A DNA stretch of 64,000 nucleotides from Platycnemis pennipes (lineage: Eukaryota; Arthropoda; Insecta; Odonata; Platycnemididae): contig OW121858.1 in assembly GCA_933228895.1 (NCBI GenBank), forward strand, positions 25,753,859-25,817,858. The letters run 5' to 3'. The notes below the pieces were generated by a model, which was not told where the DNA came from, searched no databases, and saw only the letters and a list, made by a program, of their open reading frames with translations. A program made the translations under genes and the position numbers. This document shows positions 61,801-64,000 of the stretch, in pieces (position 1 is the first letter of the stretch; the number at the start of each line of letters is the position of its first letter).

Positions 61801-64000
61801 CGGTGTCTATCCACTCCGCCACTCTCTCCCCACCTCCTTTCCCCTTATTTTCTCTTTTATTCCATTTTCCCTCTTTTATTATTAAGTGCCGTTCCCTGGA
61901 TTCGAACCTGCGACCTTCACTTCCGCCGCTCGGTGTTTATCCACTCCGCCACTCTCCCACCACCTCCTTTCCCCTTATTTTCTCTTTTATTCCATTTTCC
62001 CTCTTTTATTATTATATGCCTTTCCCTGGATTCGAACCTGGGACCTTCACTTCCGCAGCTCGGTGTTTATCCACTCCGCCACTCTCCCACCACCTCCTTT
62101 CCCCTTATTTTCACTTTTATTCCATTTTCCCTCTTTTATTATTAAGTGCCGTTCCCTGGATTCGAACCTGGGACCTTCACTTCCGCAGCTCGGTGTTTAT
62201 CCACTCCGCCACTCTCCCACCACCTCCTTTCCCCTTATTTTCTCTTTTATTCCATTTTCCCACTTTTTTTAATAAGTGCCGTTCCCTGGATTCGAACCTG
62301 GGACCTTCACTTCCGCAGCTCGAAGTTTATCCACTCCGCCACTCTCCCCCCACCTCCTTTCCCCTTATTTCCTCTTTTATTCCATTTTCCCTCTTTTTTT
62401 ATTAAGTGCCGTTCCCTGGATTCGAACCTGGGACCTTCACTTCCGCAGCTCGGTGTTAATCCACTCCGCCACTCTCCCCCCACCTCCTTTCCCCTTATTT
62501 TCTCTTTTATTCCATTTTCCCCCTTTTTTTATTAAGTGCCGTTCCCTGGATTCGAACCTGGGACCTTCACGTCCGCAGATCGGTCTTTATCCACTCCGCC
62601 ACTCTCCCTCCACCTCCTTTCCTCTAATTTTCTTTTTGATTACATTTTCCCTCTTCTTTCATTAAGTGCCGTCACTGGATTCGAAACTGGGACCTTCACT
62701 TCCGCAGCTCGTTGTTTATCCACTTCCCTACTCTCCCCCCATCTCCTTTCCACTAATATTCTCTTTAATTCCATTTTCCCTCATTTTTTTTAAGTGCCGC
62801 AGCTGAATTTTTTAAGTGCCGTTCCCTGGATTCGAACCTGGGACCTTCACTTCCGCAGCTCAGTGTTTATCCACTCCACCACTTTCCCCCCACCTCCTTT
62901 CCCCTTATTTTCTCTTTTATTCCATTTTCCCTCTTTTTTTATTAAATGCCGTTCCCTGGATTCGAACCTGGGACCTTCATTTCCGCAGCTTGGTGTTTAT
63001 CCACTCCGCCACTCTCCCACCACCTACTTTCCCCTTATTTTCTCTTTTATTCCATTTTCCCTCTTTTATTATTAAGTGCCGTTCCCTGGATTCGAACCTG
63101 CGACCTTCATTTCCGCAGCTCGGTGTTTATCCACTCCGCCACTCTCCCACCACCTCCTTTCCCCTTAATTTCTCTTTTATTCCATTTTCCCTCTTTTGAT
63201 ATTAGATGCCTTTCCCTGGATTCGAACCTGGGACCTTCACTTCCGCAGCTCGGTGTTTATCCACTCCGCCACTCTCCCCTTACCTCCTTTCCCGTTATTT
63301 TCTCGTTTATTCCATTTTCCCTTTTTTTTTCTAAGTGCCGTTCCCTGGATTCGAACCTGGGACCTTCACTTCCGCAGCTCGGTTTTTATCCACTCCGCCA
63401 CTCTCCCACCACCTCCTTTCCCCTTATTTTCTCTTTTATTCCATTTTCCCACTTTTTTTAATAAGTGCCGTTCCCTGGATTCGAACCTGGGACCTTCACT
63501 TCCGTAGCTCGATGTTTATCCACTCCGCCACTCTCCCCCCACCTCCTTTCCCCTTATTTTCTCTTTTATTCCATTTTCCCTCTTTTTTTATTAAGTGCCG
63601 TTCCCTGGATTCGAACCTAGGACCTTCACTTCCGCAGCTCGGTGTTAATCCACTCCGCCACTCTCCCCCCCCCTCCTTTCCCCTTATTTTCTTTTTTATT
63701 CCATTTTCCCTCTTTTTTTATTAAGTGCCGTTCCCTGGATTTGAACCTGGGACCTTCACGTCCGCAGATCGGTCTTTATCCACTCCGCCACTCTCCCCCC
63801 ACCTCCTTTCCCCTTATATTCTCTTTAATTCCATTTTCCCTCATTTTTTTTAAGTGCCGCAGCTGAATTTTTTAAGTGCCGTTCCTTGGATTCGAACCTG
63901 GGACCTTCACTTCCGCAGCTCAGTGTTTATCCACTCCACCACTCTCCACCCACCTCCTTTCCCCTTATTTTCTCTTTTATTCCATTTTCCCTCTTTTTTT
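58560..64000. repeat. Higher-order satellite duplication, 3290-bp period
   Basis: About 58560-60710 recurs at 61850-64000, offset 3290, and continues past the window. The DNA between (about 60976-61755) matches 56630-57409 at offset 4346, so the duplications are nested rather than simple. Confidence 0.75.

Larger units (their letters stand above)
50255..64000 (-). repeat. 130-bp satellite array with tRNA-like A and B boxes in each unit
   Basis: About 105 head-to-tail units of 130 bp run to the window end. Read on the minus strand, a unit has a purine-rich leader (GGGGAAAGGAGGTGGGGGG), then A box TGGCGGAGTGG, 32 bp, B box GGTTCGAATCC, and an A-rich tail. In the unit 52301-52430 the boxes are at plus 52359-52369 and 52316-52326. 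Both match polymerase III consensus (TRGCNNAGYNGG with one base fewer in the loop; GGTTCGANNCC) at tRNA spacing. The acceptor stem does not pair, so this is a tRNA-derived or SINE-head satellite, not tRNA genes. The plus strand is pyrimidine-rich with few stops, giving many overlapping spurious frames. Confidence 0.92.

Noticed and set aside
50336..64000. Dozens of overlapping 70-259-codon plus-strand frames with a repeated PFPGFEPGTFTSAARC-type peptide
   Set aside because: They are the 130-bp satellite read in rotating frames (130 is not a multiple of 3, so a 390-bp frame covers three units). The GFEPGT string is the antisense of the tRNA-like B box. Pyrimidine-rich DNA simply has few stops.
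50255..64000. Array of true tRNA genes
   Set aside because: A and B boxes are good, but the acceptor stem does not pair, the T stem has an A-A mismatch and no proper anticodon stem forms. Better described as a tRNA-derived satellite.
50255..64000. CRISPR array
   Set aside because: The whole 130-bp unit repeats; there are no unique spacers, and the context is eukaryotic.

Overview
This is eukaryotic, AT-rich, repeat-dominated DNA, most likely from an insect or other arthropod. The signs are arthropod-style core promoters (TATA, initiator and downstream element at the right spacing), tRNA-derived SINE-like pieces, splice-like signals and a Ty3/DIRS/hepadna-type retroelement. No ordinary single-copy host protein gene is recognisable. 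The only convincing protein-coding sequence is a broken retroelement (gag-like, reverse transcriptase, RNase H).

Layout. A large tandem array fills 1-50254. Its higher-order period is 30,233 bp and consists of four blocks: a 2,471-bp retroelement segment, a 13.6-kb monomer of type A, a 169-bp spacer, and a 14.0-kb monomer of type B. In order: retroelement tail 1-882, A 883-14447, spacer 14448-14616, B 14617-28644, retroelement 28645-31115, A' 31116-44680, spacer 44681-44849, and truncated B' 44850-50254. A and B are roughly 98% alike by eye. They differ by a 259-bp A-only block, a 480-bp B-only block and an extra ~230-bp repeat unit in B. Retroelement+A and retroelement+A' look identical in every stretch I compared, down to microsatellite length, whereas B and B' differ by scattered substitutions. 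Identity first breaks at 14432/44665.

From 50255 to the window end the DNA is one satellite array with a 130-bp unit (about 105 copies, all in one orientation), itself built of nested longer repeats (offsets 1320, 2226 and 3290 bp). On the minus strand each typical unit carries a tRNA-like A box and B box at normal tRNA spacing. I saw no run of four T on that strand anywhere in the array; the first lies just outside it, at 50094-50097. The array is therefore a candidate read-through RNA polymerase III domain, and it is the most unusual object here.

Inside each 14-kb monomer are smaller repeats (285-bp, 348-bp and ~205-bp tandem duplications, a GTGTGGTGTTTA minisatellite, a TA microsatellite), a ~0.8-kb terminal-inverted-repeat element, a tRNA-Arg-like SINE fragment, promoter-like sites and a series of exon-like segments with good splice signals but no sustained reading frame. 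The retroelement ends in a TATA-initiator-DPE promoter pointing into monomer A, so it could drive transcription of the monomer. All of this is read from sequence by eye; family assignments and transcription are inference.
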